Shown here one piece after another: positions 11,171 through 21,645 of a stretch of 64,000 nt of DNA. Location: assembly GCF_009905375.1 (NCBI RefSeq), contig NW_027420647.1:1-64000 (forward strand). Reading direction: 5' to 3'. A program made the position numbers and the translations under genes. Positions within the stretch are counted from its first letter, which is position 1. Every line of letters begins with the position of its first letter. The stretch is from Apium graveolens (taxonomy: Eukaryota > Streptophyta > Magnoliopsida > Apiales > Apiaceae). Below the pieces are notes generated by a model that saw only the letters and a list, made by a program, of their open reading frames with translations, was not told where the DNA came from and did not search any database.

Positions 11171-11640
11171 ATTTTTAGGCCTTTAATTACCTATAGAGGG
11201 GGTCAATATAATTATAACAATCAATCCAATTATGTACTCAATAATGAAGAATAGTTTTTAGATTATTGAATAAAAACTTATTACAAAATTCTCTAGCTCA
11301 AGATGAGCAAATATCTTGAGAGGTTGTAGGTTATGTGTATGATAAAATAAATGCACCAGTTTTAACCTACTAGTGTTAAACCTAATTTGTGCTTATATAC
11401 TGCACACTTAGACAATCAATATAAAGATAAAATCAATAAGGAATCCTAATACATATGCTATAATATCAAAAAAAATACTAATATGAACAATGTTGATGAG
11501 AAGTATTCATCAATAAATACTGATGAGGTCATTTTGTTAAACTCTCATATGAAATACTAATGGAAAAAATGTGATAGTTATATACTAATATCATCAACTT
11601 TTGACACCAATTTTTTTGAAGGTTTATAAGCCATTTTTTA
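11171..11640 (-). mobile_element. Probable LTR of the minus-strand copia relic
   Basis: This lies immediately beyond the primer site, where the 5' LTR should be. It recurs in front of every gag copy (25192, 46134, 53360, 58436). The outer boundary and a TG/CA pair could not be fixed by eye. It contains a short inverted repeat AGTATT...AATACT near 11500. Confidence 0.45.
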
Positions 11641-13829
11641 ATTTTCAGGAAATCAGAATTCAATTCCCACAGACATGGGTAGGTTCCGCCTTTGGACAAA
11701 AATTGAGGTATGTTCTGGGATTTGACAAACTTTGAATTTAAATTTTGATCTCCTTTTTTAATAGTTTTTCTCGGAATTTGGTGATCTTATAAGTTTTCTA
11801 TATTTTCTTAAAATATTTGCAAGGAAAGAAATGTTTATTCAAATAACTAATTTTGATTAAAATTACTCAAAGAACTATAAAAAATGGGAGTACAAAATAT
11901 ATGTAATGTAAATGATAATAGTCATTTCATACAAAGTCAATATAAATGATGAATTACTTAAATCTTAGGCCAAACTTAGTAGGATATACTTCATCCCATA
12001 ATACATGTTTTTTGAACTTTTGTTCATGTAAAATTAATAATTTTACATATCTTTTTAAAATAATTATTTTTTTGAATTAAAGTTTAATATTAATAATTTT
12101 ATTCAAAAAGGAAATTCTAGAAATAATTTTTGTACGTATCTTTTTTATTCATCTTAAAAAAATAACTAATTATATTTTGGTACATATTTGACAAAATAAT
12201 GTTCTTTTTGCATTTCATACCCACCTTGTGGAAAGACCCAAATTTGATGGAAACTTGTCTATTGAAAATTTTGAGTTACAAAACCAAGTTTATAAATATA
12301 AGCATTATTTTAAAATAATAAATTTTATTAGAATTGAAAATATTAAAAATCTTCATTATAATTATGTTAAAGTACATATGGTCAAGTCAACCAATTTTTA
12401 TACTTAGACACTATCAGTGCATTTCTCATTCAATTTCTTCCCAATTTATATTTTTTCCAATCAACCAGTGAATGAATATGGTATATGTAGTGTTACCCAC
12501 AATATATTATCATTTTACATGTTTAAATCAAATTGACTATGAATAAAATAAAAATCTACAATCATATTATGATTCATTTTAATTCCTATGTTTAAATAAA
12601 CATAGCAATTAGTAAATATTTTTTAAAAATTGTATTGTCAAAAATTTGGTATGCTATCTTATACCTCTAGAAATTTAATTTGATTAAATATTGTCATGGT
12701 AATATTAATTTTTACATGACCAATAATATCTGCATTATGGTGACAGGTTTTTAAGACTTGAATGTATGATAGTAGTACTTCTATTATTCTTAGTTAGGGT
12801 TGTAGTAGTACAAATATTATTCTTAGTGAGGTGAGTAGGGAATTAATATATAATTTCACTAAATAAAATTTAAAATTTTCGAGGAAAATATCATTTTTAG
12901 TTAAGTTTTTTATACAATGTTTACCACTTAATTTATAGAATCTCATTTTATTTACAATAAAAAATAAATTAGAGTAATGCTTGTTTACTTATGGTTGTAA
13001 ATCAACACCCAATTAGTTTGTATAATATATGGAGCAGACTTCGTTAAATTATATTTTTATAAAAAGAAAAAATTTAAATTTGTAATAAGAAATTGATAGT
13101 AAGATAAAAAACAATTTAAACTAAATTGGGCCAATTGAAACCCATGATATACAATTGGGCCTGCAAAATATAGGATATTAAAAAGGTAGGTAAAACCCTA
13201 ATATCATATTAAAAGGTAGGTAAAACCTTAATATCAGCACAAGCGGCCTCCTTACAAACAAAATGAATTTGTACATGGCTATGAAATAGGCCATGAAATA
13301 GTGTTTTGGAGTTATTTATTTTTTCTATGAAAAAAGTGTTTTGGTGCTCTAAGGTTAAACACATCTCCAAATGAATTGGTGGAGGACTAACCAAATGAAT
13401 TGGTGAGGACTAAGTGGATAAGGTTTACGAGTTACCATGAATTGATGTTGTTTAACAAAGTTAAGGTAATAATTTATATTTCCCCCTTTCTTCATTTTCT
13501 TTTCATATGTGTTATTTGCATAAACTTTTGGTAGAAATTAAACACTAAAATAAGTATCCCATTTTTCCTTGTATATATGTATGTAGATTTAAATGGAATG
13601 TCACTTGTATTTGTTTTTACATGACCTCTATGTCAAGAATTATCCTTTCAAGATTATATGTCACGGTTAGAAAAAAAGTCAGTTACATTTGTATTAATTT
13701 TTTTTGTTCCTCATAAATAATCATATACATGATATATGAAAAAAAAGAAAATTTATAGAAAAGAAGCCCACATATTATTTATATTTTATGTTCATATTTG
13801 TTGAATTATACTATTAAATTTATTTTATG
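11641..13829. repeat. AT-rich spacer of unit 1 with empty solo-LTR site
   Basis: No gene is recognised. The block is colinear with 25520-27739, 46600-47778 plus 51624-52140, and 53790-56230. The site TTATA at 12659-12663 is the unoccupied target at which the 3.84-kb solo LTR sits in units 4 and 5. A short duplicated word AAAAGGTAGGTAAAACC occurs at 13180-13232. Around 13250-13420 a weak frame precedes the Gly/Ser-rich relic. Confidence 0.65.
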
Positions 13830-15106
13830 TTTATGTATGACCTTACTTTAGAGATATTTTCAGAGGAATTATATTTTTCTTACTACTTTCAACAATTTCC
13901 GAAAACAATGAAGAAAATGCTCCAAGTACCTTCCCTTTCTCTTCATCAATATACGGTGTAAGGTTTCTTTGTTATTCTTTAACTTTTACCATGCCAATAT
14001 ATATTATTAATATAACTGGAGATACTACAAGTGGATCTATGTGGGGTGTTTTTTTTTCCTAATGTATATATGACAAACAACTCTAAATTACTCTTTGTTG
14101 ACCTAATAAAACACGAAGTTTACTTATATTCGGAGTTTCCCATCTCACGAAGCCCCATCACTTTTTAACTTCATTTCACAACACACATGGTTGAAAATGA
14201 GATTTCTTACTTGATAGAGATGTAGGCTTTGTTTGGAAATTTTTTAGTGTTGGAAGAACTTATATTTTCAATACATGAAATGGTAGGGTCACCATTTTCA
14301 TCCTCACTAGAACCTGTTGCTTAGTAACTTCTATAGATCCATAACTATTTGAAAAGTATAGAGTTGTGGTTTTTCTTTATTCCAGTAGTAATATTGTTGG
14401 CGGTGTCACTGGGGATGGTAATTTACTAGTCCAATTGGTGGCACTAGTAGTCGTAATCTTAGGAGTGGAATCGGTGGTGGGATTGTTGGTGGTGAAGTTC
14501 GTGCTAACTTAAAAAGTATCATTGGTGGTAACTTTAATAATAGCATAAGTGGTAGTAGCATTAGTGGTATAATGTGTAGTTTTAAAAGTGGGATTGGTGA
14601 CAGCATGACTAGCATCTTAGTGGTTACATTGGTGGTACCAGAAATGATAATATTAGTAGTGGATTTGCTGGCATTGATGGTGCCATTGGTGCGGGTGCTC
14701 TTATTAGTGCAATTGGTGGCATTGAAAGTGGTAATCTTTGTAGGAGAATTGGTGGGTGGTATATTAGTGTTGGTGTTGAAGTTCGTGCTAGCTTAAGCAG
14801 TTCCATTTGTGGCCAATTTAAATATGGTATTACAGGTGGTAGCATTGATGTTATATTGGTTAATCTTAGTAATGGCATTGGTGGTAGCTTAGTGGTACTA
14901 TTGGTAGCTTAGTGGTTGTATTATTGGTGTTGGTGTTAAAGTTCGTGCTAGCTTAAGCAGTTCCATTTATGGCCAGTTTAATTATGGTATTACAGGTGGT
15001 AGCATTGATGTTATATTGATTAGTCTTAGTAGTGGCAATTTATAGTAGCATTGCTAGTAGCTTTAGTGGTAGCACTGGTTGTATATTAGGTAATATTATT
15101 AGTTGA
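13830..15106 (+). pseudogene. Relic of a secreted Gly/Ser-rich repeat protein gene, unit 1
   Basis: A first exon-like block (about 13870-13960) reads IIFFLL then NNEENAPSTFPFSSS, which looks like the end of a signal peptide and the start of a mature chain, and ends at a GTAAGG splice donor. After an intron-like stretch, TTTCTTTATTCCAG at 14372-14385 is a good acceptor. The last exon codes a Gly/Ser/Ile-rich chain with words like GGEVRANLKSIIGG and degenerate repeats starting near 14497, 14781 and 14941 (the last two 160 bp apart). The frame is broken by one-base deletions near 14425 and 14610, the latter shared with unit 3. Function unknown; a cell-wall or secreted glycine-rich protein is a guess. 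The best copy is at 56255-57461. Confidence 0.6.
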
Positions 15107-15128
15107 TTTAGCTTCGAGATGGTGGTTG

Positions 15129-15170
15129 TGACGCCCTCCAAACCCGGGTAAGAAGTTTGGGGTTCACAAC
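15129..15170. other. Terminal hairpin of the family II LTR
   Basis: CCAAAC pairs with GTTTGG across a CCGGGTAAGAA loop, and GTGA outside it pairs with TCAC. Relative to the solo LTR hairpin at 47779, both stems carry paired changes that keep pairing. Confidence 0.55.
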
Positions 15171-16091
15171 ACACATATTATATAAACCTGTGTATGAAAT
15201 ATTATATGCAATTACCGTTATTTACGCAAGCACAGTCACAACAGGTTAAAGTATGAAAACCAGCCACAACCTTTACTTTTATTACGTCATACCAAATCCC
15301 AACTAGGGTTAACTTACAACTGAAAATGAAATCATTCTTACAAACTTGCATAAATCAAACTAGCTCGATCCAACTCAACCTGGAATCCTAGATCGCATAC
15401 TGGACTGGGGGTCCTCATTACCAATAATTTCCATTTTAACTATAGAATAACGTAACTAGATTCACAAGGGTGAGCTAACTAGCTGAGCAAGTTATAATAT
15501 ATAACAATAACTGAGTGTAAACAATGATCAATTGAAATGATTCATAGGAATCAAGTTCCTTGTTAAGCAATTATTAGAATTGGATATTCATTTTTAAGTT
15601 TAAAACCAAGGTTAGGCTGCTGATCAGTGACACACTAACCCGATTAAGGCACACAACTCTGTTCTCTATACTGGATCCAAGGCACACATTGGCCTAATAT
15701 GACCACCAATCTGGTCTGACCACGAATATGTTCCATATTTAGAACGCTATCTAATTCTATAACAATTCAACATGATAAATATTGTAATTCAATAAAACAG
15801 AATCATAATTAACGTTGATAAAAACATTTATTTCAGAGCATAAAGCAATTTATAAATATCACCAGAGTATATCAGGGTATGTATGAGGAATAGCTTCCAG
15901 CCTGTAGGAGAATCAGTATTAAATGAATAATGGTTATACAAGGTTTAGTTCACTATACCATAGAATTGCTTTCGCAACTAGATTTTTAAAAACTATCTAA
16001 AAAATGTTGTTGTTGAAAGGTGATTTCATGTCTATTGCAAGGGATTTTAAAAACATTGCAACTGAATCAACAAAATTTCGAGGTCGTTACA
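15129..16091 (-). mobile_element. LTR-like block, family II, unit 1 (963 bp)
   Basis: The termini read TGTGACG and CGTTACA on the plus strand, a near-perfect inverted repeat with TG/CA ends. The left end resembles that of the 3.84-kb solo LTR (ACGCCCTCCARACCC word followed by a hairpin). In the solo LTR the likely direction is minus, so the same is assumed here. I find no target duplication (GTGGT left, AATAC right), no primer site and no polypurine tract, so this is an old solo LTR or a recombined remnant. Copies are at 29046, 37319 and 57483. Confidence 0.6.
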
Positions 16092-16933
16092 AATACATGT
16101 TATTGCAATACATTATATAATCATTATAGTAGATCAGAGATTTGGGCCCAAAAGTTAGGCGGTATTGTTCAAAACTTGTGAGCGCGCTTGCTGAAATTGT
16201 TTTTTCCGACTGTCTATTAAATAAACAAAAAAAACACAGACTGTCAAACAAACTCCACTGCGGCGAAAGATTAAATCATTGCTGAAATATTTCTCTAAAA
16301 CACTGAATATTAAATCTTTGTAAAGAGTAAAGCTCCAAGAAGATTAAATCTCGGAAAAGATTAAACCTTGAACGAAATGTATTTTTTTCCCCCAAATCAT
16401 CTTTCCTAAAGTTCTTTCAATTCACTAAATTTAATTTAGGAGAAGATTAAATTTGGTCCATTATTGTTAATGATTGTTTAATTTACCTCCTTGCTTTTCT
16501 GTTCCTTTGTTATTTTCTGTTTGAGATATTTTATCGATGTTACACTATGTGTTAATTAGAGTTTATTTATTAAATCATGTTTATGTATCAATCGTGTCAT
16601 ATTATCAATTCTGAGTTGTATTGGGATTTGTTTGGAATGACAATGGTATGAAATTGTGAGGTATCACTTGTCGTTGTAAAAGTAGAATTTGTATTTTGGA
16701 CTTTTTGTTTTCTCCGTCTTCTGATAGTTTGTTAATCTTTATAGAATGAAGTACTACAAAAAAGAAATTCAATACTTTCAAATGTTTTATTATATATTTA
16801 ATCGTTAAATAAAAAACTTGTGTCCAATCGCCTAAGTCATATAAAGGTGTTTGTATAATTGTTTATTAAGAATCAATTAAGAAAGTGTTATTATAATTCA
16901 CATCTTATAATTTTTTTACTGGTTTCATTTTAG
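16092..16933. repeat. AT-rich spacer with recurring AGATTAAATC words
   Basis: No coding frame is seen. Between 16268 and 16460 a word close to AGATTAAATC recurs about five times at irregular spacing. The block ends in a pyrimidine-rich stretch and TTTTAG at 16933 that serves as a splice acceptor for the next exon-like block. It recurs at 29838 and 38283. Confidence 0.55.
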
Positions 16934-17211
16934 AAAAAGATAAAAGAAAATTCTGAGAAAATGACCCGATCTACGGGAAGTGAGAACAAATGTCTTGAAA
17001 GAAGAGATACCACAAGTATCGATAACAAGAATAGTTCAAGGACGGATAGGCGATATGTAATTAATACAAATAACGAAGAAAATGACATCTATAGTATTGG
17101 TGGAGGACATTGATCTGCAACTATGACCTTGGTACCTACTACAGGGAAATGTATCAAGTCAGCAAAAGTGGAAAGGTTGCCATCTTTTATAACATGGATT
17201 CCCTTGGATAG
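16934..17211 (+). pseudogene. Exon-like block E1 (278 nt) of an unrecognised gene, unit 1
   Basis: It is bounded by an acceptor (CATTTTAG) and a donor (GATAG/GTAAAAC). The frame reads MTRSTGSENKCLERRDTTSI and continues to SFITWIPLDR, with an in-frame TGA at about 17112. The block is exactly 278 nt in units 1, 2 and 3; unit 2 (30672-30949) lacks the stop. The N-terminal half is polar and rich in Ser, Asn, Thr and Arg. I do not recognise the family. Unit 3 shares the same stop, so the lesion predates the duplication of those two units. Confidence 0.5.
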
Positions 17212-17335
17212 GTAAAACATTTTGTGCTTTTTTTTACACTCCTTATCATTTGGTGTTAAGTAATTAAATTAAATTACAATCTGAGATTCTCAGATTGTTA
17301 TTTACAAAACCCGGTACCTGACTTTCTCTTTGCAG

Positions 17336-17396
17336 GGTGGTTTTCTCCACAAACTTAAATTAAATCGACTCATCAAAAAAGCATCTTCTCCTCAAG
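17336..17396 (+). pseudogene. Exon-like block E2, unit 1
   Basis: It is flanked by acceptor TTTCTCTTTGCAG and donor CTCAAG/GTAAAA. It is 61 nt here against 60 nt in units 2 and 3 because of an extra T. The frame holds DQIDSSKKHLLLK in unit 2. It follows E1 by a 124-bp intron-like gap. Product unknown. Confidence 0.42.
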
Positions 17397-17756
17397 GTAA
17401 AATATCAGAGTCTGGAGGAACATCTCGATTTGGTCGCTTTGGCTTTCGCTCATAGTTATAAACAAAAATACCGAAACCACGACAAGACAAACAGGTATAT
17501 TGTAATTATGGGACATGTATATATGATATTCCTTGTTATGGCTTCCACATCTACATGTCTTCCACTATGATTTAGTTGGATAGTACATACATATGTTTTT
17601 CCCTATGGCTTTACATGGTTTTGTTTCTCCTCGGGTAAGTTGTTTAAATTTATGTTAAATTTTACCGTTTTGTTTGATATATGGTTATTAGATTAAGGTC
17701 GTGTCAAATTTTACCCTTTTTGCAATTTTTTTTAATTATTATTTCACAATCACTAG

Positions 17757-18182
17757 GTCATATTACCTATTAGGGAGGAGGAAGTTAAGAATGTAGTCTT
17801 TTTCATGCATCAATACAAGTCACTAGATCCACATGGGTCGAACCCGGCATTTTTCAAATGTATTGAAATATTTTTAAAAGATATATTGTTCTATTTTGTT
17901 AGATTTTCTTTGATACACGACATGGGCCAAGGGAACTAAATCGTAGGCTTGTTTATCTTATTTCTAAGGTTAAACAAATAAAATATATGGAAGATCTTCG
18001 ACCTATCTATTTTTATAATGGTCTGATGCGCATAGGGTCGAAGGTGGTGGTGAATAAGTTCAAACTATGTTTAATCTAGACAGTGTCTAACAAATAGAGG
18101 GCTTTTAATGAAGGGAGGCTATAAGCTCATAATACATTGATTGCATTTGAAGTCACAAGGGAAAAAAGGGTGTGGCTGGGTT
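17757..18182 (+). pseudogene. LINE reverse-transcriptase fragment, unit 1
   Basis: The first frame reads LPIREEEVKNVVFFM, then DPHGSNPAFFK, matching the start of the plant L1-type LINE reverse transcriptase, where the usual pattern is an EEE.KKAVF-like motif followed by PG/PDG.NPAFF. After a frameshift the next frame reads LVYLISKV, DLRPIYFYN and SKVVVNKFKLCLI, matching the conserved IPK / LRPISL.N / K..ANR.K region, and then AFNEGRLITHNTMIAFE. Only about 425 bp remains; the catalytic YADD motif is absent. It lies in an intron-like gap of the unrecognised gene. Copies are at 31498, 39951 and 52388. Confidence 0.78.
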
Positions 18183-19195
18183 AAGAATTGATATTTTAAG
18201 GTATACGATAGGTTGGAATGGAGATTTATTGATATAACGATTAAACTTCTCTTTTACAACTTAAAAAACTTTGGTACACTTATTTTCTCCTTTTTACCAT
18301 GTACCAGATTCAAGTATCCGACACTAGAACTCAATTTGTTAATTATATGGATAAAAAGGATTTTAACATAGAATCGATTTGTTGAAAAATATATGTAAGT
18401 AAAAACTAAATTGAACACAATGTGTCTCTCTAATTAATAACCACTCTTTAATTTTGATCAAATCTCTTCATTGCAAAGTACTACATTATAAAAAATTAGA
18501 GCCTCCATGTATTGAGAAATACATGTATACAACACTCTATAATCCATGAGTATACCAGGAAAATTATAATGTTTCTATCATCTCTACTATTTTCTTATTT
18601 ATTTTAAATTTAGATTAATTTTAATTTCCATATTGTTAACCATGTTTATTAGATTTAAGGTTTAAGAAATCAAATACCATTACTCAGCTATCATATCACA
18701 CATTACCATTCTCTTATAGAGGAACTTAAATTAATTGGGGATATTTTGATAAAGTTTTTGGAGAAAACCTTACCATTTAGCGATATCAATATATATCATT
18801 AAGCGTCAAGGTCTGCTCCAAAGAATCATGATCCATTGGTACATCAAGCATTTTCTTGGTGTTCGTGATATTGATGACAAAGTTGTTCTCAAAGAACGGA
18901 AAGTTATTAACTTTTGATTATCTTGGAAAGTGTTTTTATATATTTTTACGATTTAACATAACGTTATTATATAATTTTATGTGCAAAAATTCATAATCGA
19001 CAATATCTGATAGTGGCTATAGTACATAAGTTGTATTAAAGAAAATGTGATAATATATTCTTGATTCTAGCAAACTACAATAATTATTGAATTGACTTTA
19101 TATGTTGAAATATATCTGACCCTCCTAACCCTCCTAACACAGAGTCTTGTATATTATTTTTATATATTAACAAGAAGTCATGAGTTGCTTATGCA
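18183..19195. repeat. AT-rich spacer between the LINE relic and block E3, unit 1
   Basis: No gene is recognised. Short frames near 18790-18910 occur in both directions but hold stops in all copies. The block recurs at 31925, 40371 and, in part, 52808-53121. Confidence 0.6.
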
Positions 19196-19455
19196 ATGAG
19201 AGCGAAAAAGGTGAAACAAATTGAACACGAGATTTTGTACTCCTTCCATTCAACTTTTATCTGGTCTCAGAGAATTACTTGATCTAATTATCGAGGAAAG
19301 ACTTGATAAGGTAATAGCAAGGCACACTCCCCTTGCAACAACAACAAGTAGAAACACTTGTATGCAGCTTAAGCTTTGTTATTAATTTTTGTTCTTATAT
19401 GCAGCTTAAGCAAAACACTGAAAATACTTTTTGTTTGATTATGTATTCTTTGTGA
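19196..19455 (+). pseudogene. Exon-like block E3, unit 1
   Basis: It begins MRAKKVKQIEHEILYSFHST and continues FIWSQ; the better copy in unit 2 (32935-33162) goes on SLDLIFEERLDNVIARHTPV. Here the frame shifts soon after FIWSQ, and the segment with ATGCAGCTTAAGC is duplicated (about 19363 and 19400). The composition looks protein-coding but I do not recognise the family. Confidence 0.45.
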
Positions 19456-19686
19456 GATGCATAGAAAGTAGAAACATGTTGAAACCTTTATTCGTAGATA
19501 CAATGTAAATATTACACACCAGTTCAGTTTATAGATGATTTGAGAATTACAAGTGCAACGATTTTAATTGTAGTCGATTTTTATTTCATCATCTAATTGC
19601 TTACGAAATTTTAAGAATCGGATTATTCTGTGCTGATCTTTGTTTTACATTTTTGGATATTGTGTGACTATATGTTCATATCACAG

Positions 19687-19850
19687 GTTTGTTGTGGAGG
19701 CCTGGGGGCTCAAAACTGCACTGAGAAAGATGAACGGTTAAGTCATATTAGTCATATTATTACTGCGGTTATGGTACCTGCATACATTGATAGTTCAGAG
19801 GTTATTAGAAGGGCATAGAATGATACAACTCGATCTTATGGCTTGGACTT
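19687..19850 (+). pseudogene. Exon-like block E4, unit 1
   Basis: It follows a TTCATATCACAG acceptor. This copy has the longest open frame of the set: VCCGGLGAQNCTEKDERLSH, then ITAVMVPAYIDSSEVIRRA and a stop at 19818. Units 2 and 3 carry extra stops in this frame. Conserved Cys and Gly residues suggest a former coding exon; the family is not recognised. Confidence 0.45.
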
Positions 19851-20224
19851 AATAAAGTAGCATGAAAGGATTCGAGGATAGATAATGTGAGAAATCTAAA
19901 TGAGGCATATTGTCATTTCTTTTATACAATGTTACAGATTTTGTTGCATCTACATATTGACCAGAGACAAGATTGATAGTAAAATATATTAGTTCTACAA
20001 TTCTCTTTGAGAAGCTTTAACAAAACTATGTCAAATTCATAATATGAGACATAACCTTGTATCCTACTTCCTTTTGCTAAGGCCACACAATCACTCATAA
20101 ACCAGACAAGTTATAAATATTCTCCTTATTTACCTCTTACTAACCATTTCGAAAAACAATGAAATATTTATAAATATTCTACTATAAACTTACAGGTGTT
20201 TTCTATAGTTGCAAGTGATAGGCT
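19851..20224. repeat. Unit 1 tail up to the copia insertion
   Basis: AT-rich intron-like sequence, colinear with 33560-33936. It is interrupted at GATAGGCT by the copia element; in unit 2 the sequence continues GATAGGCTGTCTTAGTGG into block E5. Confidence 0.6.
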
Positions 20225-20578
20225 TGCTGGAATAATCTTAAATTTAGTTATTAATATGTGTTTTATTACTTTTGAATAAATTGTATAGGCCTTATTGAAC
20301 GTTGTGTTGGTTAGCACAACAGTAACTGTAGACTAGGTCATAGTTCAGTTTCAGCATTATCAGGGAAGTTGAAGTAGTGGAGTCATGCTAGGAAGTTCAG
20401 TTGCTATCTTTTAGATATCACGTTATATGTCTAGACTAGTATATATTAGATTGTATGCATTCAGTTTGATAACAAGGAATGAGAAGCAGCTTTATTTTCT
20501 TCTCCATACACAGCAACCATGTGCTAAACACTGCACTTTGCATCTAAAACACAAGCCCATCACAATTTTTTTTCTACA
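20225..20578 (+). mobile_element. 5' LTR of the gag-only copia element (354 bp)
   Basis: It starts TGCTGGAATAATC (the second copy has TGTTGG, the usual copia start) and ends TTTCTACA. It shows a few substitutions against the second copy. Confidence 0.8.
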
Positions 20579-20580
20579 CT

Positions 20581-20592
20581 TGGTATAAGAGC
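20581..20592 (+). other. Primer-binding site of the copia element
   Basis: TGGTATAAGAGC differs at one base from the initiator-Met-tRNA complement. Confidence 0.72.
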
Positions 20593-20611
20593 ATAATGGT
20601 TAGGTTCCTGT

Positions 20612-21440
20612 ATGCCTAAATATCAACCCAAGCACACAAATAAAATCATGGAAACATCCAAAGCAAAAGAATGTTTTGTGGGCTTAAGCTATCAAATGTT
20701 AACGAGAAACAATTACATGACATGGTCCCTAAAGACAAAAGTTTTCATGAAGGCGCAAGGAGTTTGGTGTGCAATCGAGCAGAAGGATCCTAAGGGGGCC
20801 GTGGATGAGAAAACGGTGCAAGTGGCACTTGCATCAATATATCAAGGTGTGCCCTAAGATGTGTTGCTGTCCATTGCTGAAAAAGAAACAACTAAAGAAG
20901 CTTGGGAAGCGATCAAGATAATGTGTATGGGTGTGGAAAGAGTAAAAGAAGCAAAAGTACATACGTTAAAAGGCGAGTTATAGTCCTTAATCATGAAGGA
21001 AACGGATAAAATCGAAGAATTTTGTATGAAGTTGAGTGGGATTGTGACTAAATCCGGTCCTTGGCGAAACAATGGAAGAATCGAGTGTTGTGAGAAAAAT
21101 TCTACGTGCAGTTCCGGATAGGTTTCTTCAAATAGCTTCAAATATGGAGCAATTTGGAGACGTTAAGGGGATGACAGTTGAAGAGGTAGTTGGTCATCTC
21201 AAAGCTTACGAGAAAAGGATGAAGGGAAGGTCTGAGAGCGTAGATGGACAACTTCTTCTGACATCTCGGAATCAAAGACCTAGAGGTGGTTCTTTCCGTG
21301 ACAAGAGTAGGATAAAGTGTTACAACTGTAATACTATGCGACACTACGCTACGGAATGTGATAAACCGCGACGGGAAAGAGAGAAGAGACATGAAGTGAA
21401 CCTCACAAAGATCGAGGATGATGAGCCAGCATTATTATAG
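20612..21440 (+). pseudogene. gag: Copia gag (UBN2 type) with CCHC knuckle, broken
   Basis: This is the retrotransposon structural protein gene. The start reads MPKYQPKHTNKIMETSKAKE, then CFVGLSYQMLTRNNYMTWSL, the typical N-terminal gag region with the conserved W. In-frame stops lie at 20855 and 20981, and the frame shifts at about 21040-21070. From there KILRAVPDRFLQIASNMEQF and MTVEEVVGHLKAYEKRMKGR form the UBN2 core, and CYNCNTMRHYATEC is an intact CX2CX4HX4C zinc knuckle near 21330. The frame ends at 21440. Only gag remains of the coding capacity, and it is not functional. Confidence 0.85.
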
Positions 21441-21449
21441 ACAGAAGAA

Positions 21450-21605
21450 TAATGCCAGACGGGCAAAATAAAAGGTGCTAGATGGGTAAATAGAAGTGCC
21501 AGATGGGAAAGATTTTTTTAAAGCAAAAAGGGCTAAGTTTAAGTGCCATATGGACAAAGAAGTTGAAAGCCAAACGGGTTAGGATGAATGCCAGACGGGC
21601 TAATC
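21450..21605 (+). repeat. Degenerate GCCAGACGGG repeats
   Basis: The word GCCAGACGGG or a near variant occurs about six times, near 21454, 21476, 21498, 21543, 21568 and 21589, separated by A-rich gaps of unequal length. It lies between gag and the purine tract. Confidence 0.6.
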
Positions 21606-21645
21606 CAAATGAGTTCATGATAAAATTTAAGATTAAGGGGGTGAT

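Noticed and set aside
15129..16091. A complete small transposon with inverted ends
   Set aside because: The TG/CA ends and likeness to the solo LTR end indicate an LTR; no target duplication or coding sequence supports an independent element.
17830..17850. tRNA-like GGGTCGAACCC word
   Set aside because: It resembles a TPsiC arm but no acceptor, D or anticodon arms surround it, and it falls within the LINE reverse-transcriptase frame.
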